Below are positions 61,939 to 64,000 of a DNA stretch of 64,000 bases, piece after piece. Where the stretch lies: positions 62,001-126,000 of the forward strand of contig CANLUL010000004.1 in NCBI GenBank assembly GCA_947494305.1, in the 5' to 3' direction. The position numbers and the translations under genes are program-made. Numbering within the stretch: position 1 is the stretch's first letter; every line of letters begins with the position of its first letter. Source of the DNA: an uncultured Sphingomonadaceae bacterium. Lineage in GTDB: Bacteria > Pseudomonadota > Alphaproteobacteria > Sphingomonadales > Sphingomonadaceae. The notes below the pieces were generated by a model. The model made no database searches, was not told the DNA's origin, and saw only the letters and a program-made list of their open reading frames with translations.

Positions 61939-64000
61939 TCAATAGCGTGCAGTTAGTACAACTCCAAAACGCCTGCCGGGACGCAGTCCGGCAATAAAAT
62001 TGCGTTTAAAAGTATCATTGCCATCGGCATAGCGGATGATTTGTGCAACCGAGTCTTCATTGGTCAGGTTTTTGACATAGCCCTGAATTTTGAAATTCTC
62101 ATTCTCAACCCCGATGCGAAAATCTGCTACAGCGGAGCCGCCAGTTTCTGCAAGGTTATGCACCTGAGCAAAACTGGATGACACCAAGCTAACATTGGCA
62201 CCTGTGAAGAAGGTCCAGTCACCAGATCCAATTGATCTGCGATAGTCAACATCCGCAAATATCTGATGAACTGGAGCGCGTGGGATGCGATTTCCATCGA
62301 TTGAACCAAAGAGCGATTGACAGCCCGGCTCGCCAGGCAACTCATCGCCCGTTGAACAGTTAACCAATCCATCGTCTGCGACATCGTTGAGAACGCCCTG
62401 ATTTTGATCAAATCCATCGGTAAAACGACTGTCGGCCAATGCATAGTTTGCAGTAAAAGTGAGGTTATCGCTGGGCCGTGCGACAATTTCCAGCTCCATT
62501 CCGGCTATTCTGGCATCACCCGCATTTACAACTGCAGAGACGGCATTTGTCGTGGACTGCACGTTTTGGGTTAACTGATATCCATTTATCTCATTATAGA
62601 ACAAAGCTGCGTTTACGGTAAGAGCGCCGTTAAGAAAAACGTTTTTGGAACCAATCTCCCAAGCATCGGCTTCCTCTTCTTGAAAAGTATCCACGCCAGC
62701 CTGAACAGCCGTTACACCATTGAAACCGCCAGGTTTCTGCCCTTGAGCAAATGACGCATAGAGAAGATTATCTGGAGAAACTTGCCAATCCAGAAGGACT
62801 CGAGGCGAAAATTTCTTGAATGTTGCCGACGAGGTGACCGTGGTTGGCCCGGTATCAACGCCGTTAGTAATAGTACGCGCCACCAAGAACTGATCTACTT
62901 TCTCTTCTGTATATCGAGCCTCTACGCCCAAGGTAACGGTGTCCGAAATATCGAAACTTGCTGATCCAAAAATGGCCCAATTCTGAATATCCTGATTGTT
63001 AACGTTACGTGTTACTGCAACGACCTCAGCACCAGCAGAATCCGTGAGAAAGTTGAAAAAACAGCCACCTGCCGGCGAACAAAGAGCCGCACGACGAGCC
63101 TCGGAATTAGCTAGTGCCAATGCGTTGGCATTGGCGGGCAATTCACGAATATCACGACCATCATCGGATTGATCGAAGTAGTAACCACCGATCATGACGT
63201 CAAATCGATCTCCATCATAGGCCAGACGCAATTCTTGGGACCAATCTTCAGTTTGACCTGCATTGGCGAAAGAAAAATCTATGGGGCCACCGTTGACAAT
63301 CCCCAATCCAATAACTGGTCCACCGGGAAAAGCTGGTACGCCAAAGGTAGCAAATGTAGCGGGTTGGAAACTACCAGGGCTATAGTCGCCGTCAGTTAAA
63401 GTGCGATCAGTAACTTTGTTATAACCTGTCAATGACGTCAGTGTGACCTGGTCATTGATTTCATAATCCATCCGAAGGCTTGCGTTGAAGGTTTTGATGT
63501 CCAACCCAACGTCCATGCCACCATTGGGAAATTGCCGCGTATAATCGGTGTTGATTTGACCCGGCTGAATGACACCACAGAAATAGCGACCTGCACCGCC
63601 ATAGAAACTACCATTATCAAAGAAGCAATTGTTGTCGGAAGCATCTTGCGCAAATATTGCAGGTTGCCCATCGTTAGTACGATTATAATATGTGCGCACC
63701 TGTGCTGTAAAAGGCCCCCCGTCATCATAAGCAAAGCCACCCGAGAAGGAATATGATTCCTGTTCGCCGACCTTGTTCCCATCGAACAGGTTCGTATATT
63801 CACCATCGAAAGTATAATATCGCGCAGAAGCAAAGGCCGTTATGGAATCAGTAACAGGGCCACGAATATTGCCGGTAATATCAAATCTGCCATGCTCGGA
63901 AATATCTGCTGAGATATTTCCAGTCAATTGATCAGCTGTGGTTTTCGAAATAATATTGATCGCACCGGAATAGGTATTTCGGCCATAAAGCGCGCTCTGA
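61939..64000 (-). CDS. TonB-dependent receptor (5' end beyond the window)
   Basis: The frame is open from 64000 to 61939: the first bases translate to SALYGRNTYSGAINIISKTTAD, a plug-domain motif, so the ATG at 63927 is not the start and the N-terminus with its signal lies beyond the window. The remaining 685 residues form the barrel, with typical repeats of strand pairs such as LRMDYEINDQVTLTSLTGYN, ELRLAYDGDRFDVMIGGYYFDQ and PSDNLTFTANYALADSRF, ending in FGVVLTARY with the C-terminal aromatic. It imports a ligand using the TonB system, perhaps that whose catabolism the neighbouring amine oxidase and hydrolase serve. Confidence 0.95.
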   Translation of the reverse strand, partial: QSALYGRNTYSGAINIISKTTADQLTGNISADISEHGRFDITGNIRGPVTDSITAFASARYYTFDGEYTNLFDGNKVGEQESYSFSGGFAYDDGGPFTAQVRTYYNRTNDGQPAIFAQDASDNNCFFDNGSFYGGAGRYFCGVIQPGQINTDYTRQFPNGGMDVGLDIKTFNASLRMDYEINDQVTLTSLTGYNKVTDRTLTDGDYSPGSFQPATFATFGVPAFPGGPVIGLGIVNGGPIDFSFANAGQTEDWSQELRLAYDGDRFDVMIGGYYFDQSDDGRDIRELPANANALALANSEARRAALCSPAGGCFFNFLTDSAGAEVVAVTRNVNNQDIQNWAIFGSASFDISDTVTLGVEARYTEEKVDQFLVARTITNGVDTGPTTVTSSATFKKFSPRVLLDWQVSPDNLLYASFAQGQKPGGFNGVTAVQAGVDTFQEEEADAWEIGSKNVFLNGALTVNAALFYNEINGYQLTQNVQSTTNAVSAVVNAGDARIAGMELEIVARPSDNLTFTANYALADSRFTDGFDQNQGVLNDVADDGLVNCSTGDELPGEPGCQSLFGSIDGNRIPRAPVHQIFADVDYRRSIGSGDWTFFTGANVSLVSSSFAQVHNLAETGGSAVADFRIGVENENFKIQGYVKNLTNEDSVAQIIRYADGNDTFKRNFIAGLRPGRRFGVVLTARY

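Noticed and set aside
1-64000. CRISPR arrays, rRNA, insertion sequences, prophage or integrase genes
   Set aside because: No repeat-spacer series, no transposase or integrase-like protein and no rRNA sequence were seen on either strand.

Overview
The window looks like chromosomal DNA of an alphaproteobacterium, most probably a sphingomonad of the Sphingopyxis/Sphingorhabdus type. By eye the base composition is moderate, near half GC. Supporting signs are a C4-pathway 5-aminolevulinate synthase, a class II DAHP synthase, a tonB-exbB-exbD-exbD locus, a TonB-dependent receptor beside catabolic enzymes, a BigR/SqrR-type persulfide regulon, and many glutathione S-transferases. I see no rRNA, prophage, insertion sequence or CRISPR array. 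Two tRNA genes are present (Gln-UUG and Glu-UUC). The species is inferred from gene content, not from a database search.

Layout. 0-4.8 kb: end of a MATE transporter, a SleB-type cell wall hydrolase, DAHP synthase and two small envelope genes. 4.8-9.2 kb: a three-gene signalling operon (response regulator, LysM-FecR protein, CHASE2-PAS histidine kinase). 9.4-15.8 kb: tRNA-Gln, ilvE facing a MarR-type gene whose start codon lies inside a perfect inverted repeat, proC-ybjN, a UbiK-like protein, TspO and an ABC exporter. 15.9-18.5 kb: the TonB energising operon. 18.8-24.4 kb: hom, glpX, a lipoprotein hydrolase and a DNA glycosylase. 24.4-27.1 kb: a persulfide-responsive set (blh, bigR-like, two YeeE/YedE halves). 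27.2-30.8 kb: recJ, a VOC protein, tRNA-Glu and glk.

31.0-42.1 kb is the most unusual part. About a dozen accessory genes sit here: an exported metallo-beta-lactamase-fold enzyme, two glutathione transferases, two EF-hand proteins, a membrane protein, a DUF1330 protein, a haloalkane-dehalogenase-like hydrolase, a lipoprotein formylglycine-generating enzyme, a TetR regulator, a double DsbA/HCCA-isomerase protein, a membrane protein and a formylglycine sulfatase. At least four promoters in this block carry the same 21-bp operator (ATTGACAY-TATYK-RTGYCAAT type), so the block appears to be a single regulon. I propose that it is an inducible pathway in which a sulfated, possibly also halogenated or epoxidised, compound is desulfated in the periplasm and processed with glutathione. 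The substrate is unknown.

42.3-48.4 kb is glutamate synthase (gltBD). 48.4-52.0 kb has a winged-helix protein, a lipoprotein cytochrome c, an exported glutathione transferase and an AllA-like protein. 52.1-57.7 kb holds mtnP, a radical SAM enzyme, a thioester-reductase-like SDR, two glycosyltransferase-like genes of the types annotated for arsenosugar biosynthesis, and hemA. 57.9-64 kb contains two unknown exported proteins and a Tat-exported amine oxidase with an alpha/beta hydrolase, marked by two identical TTGTCCGGACAA palindromes. The window ends inside a TonB-dependent receptor.
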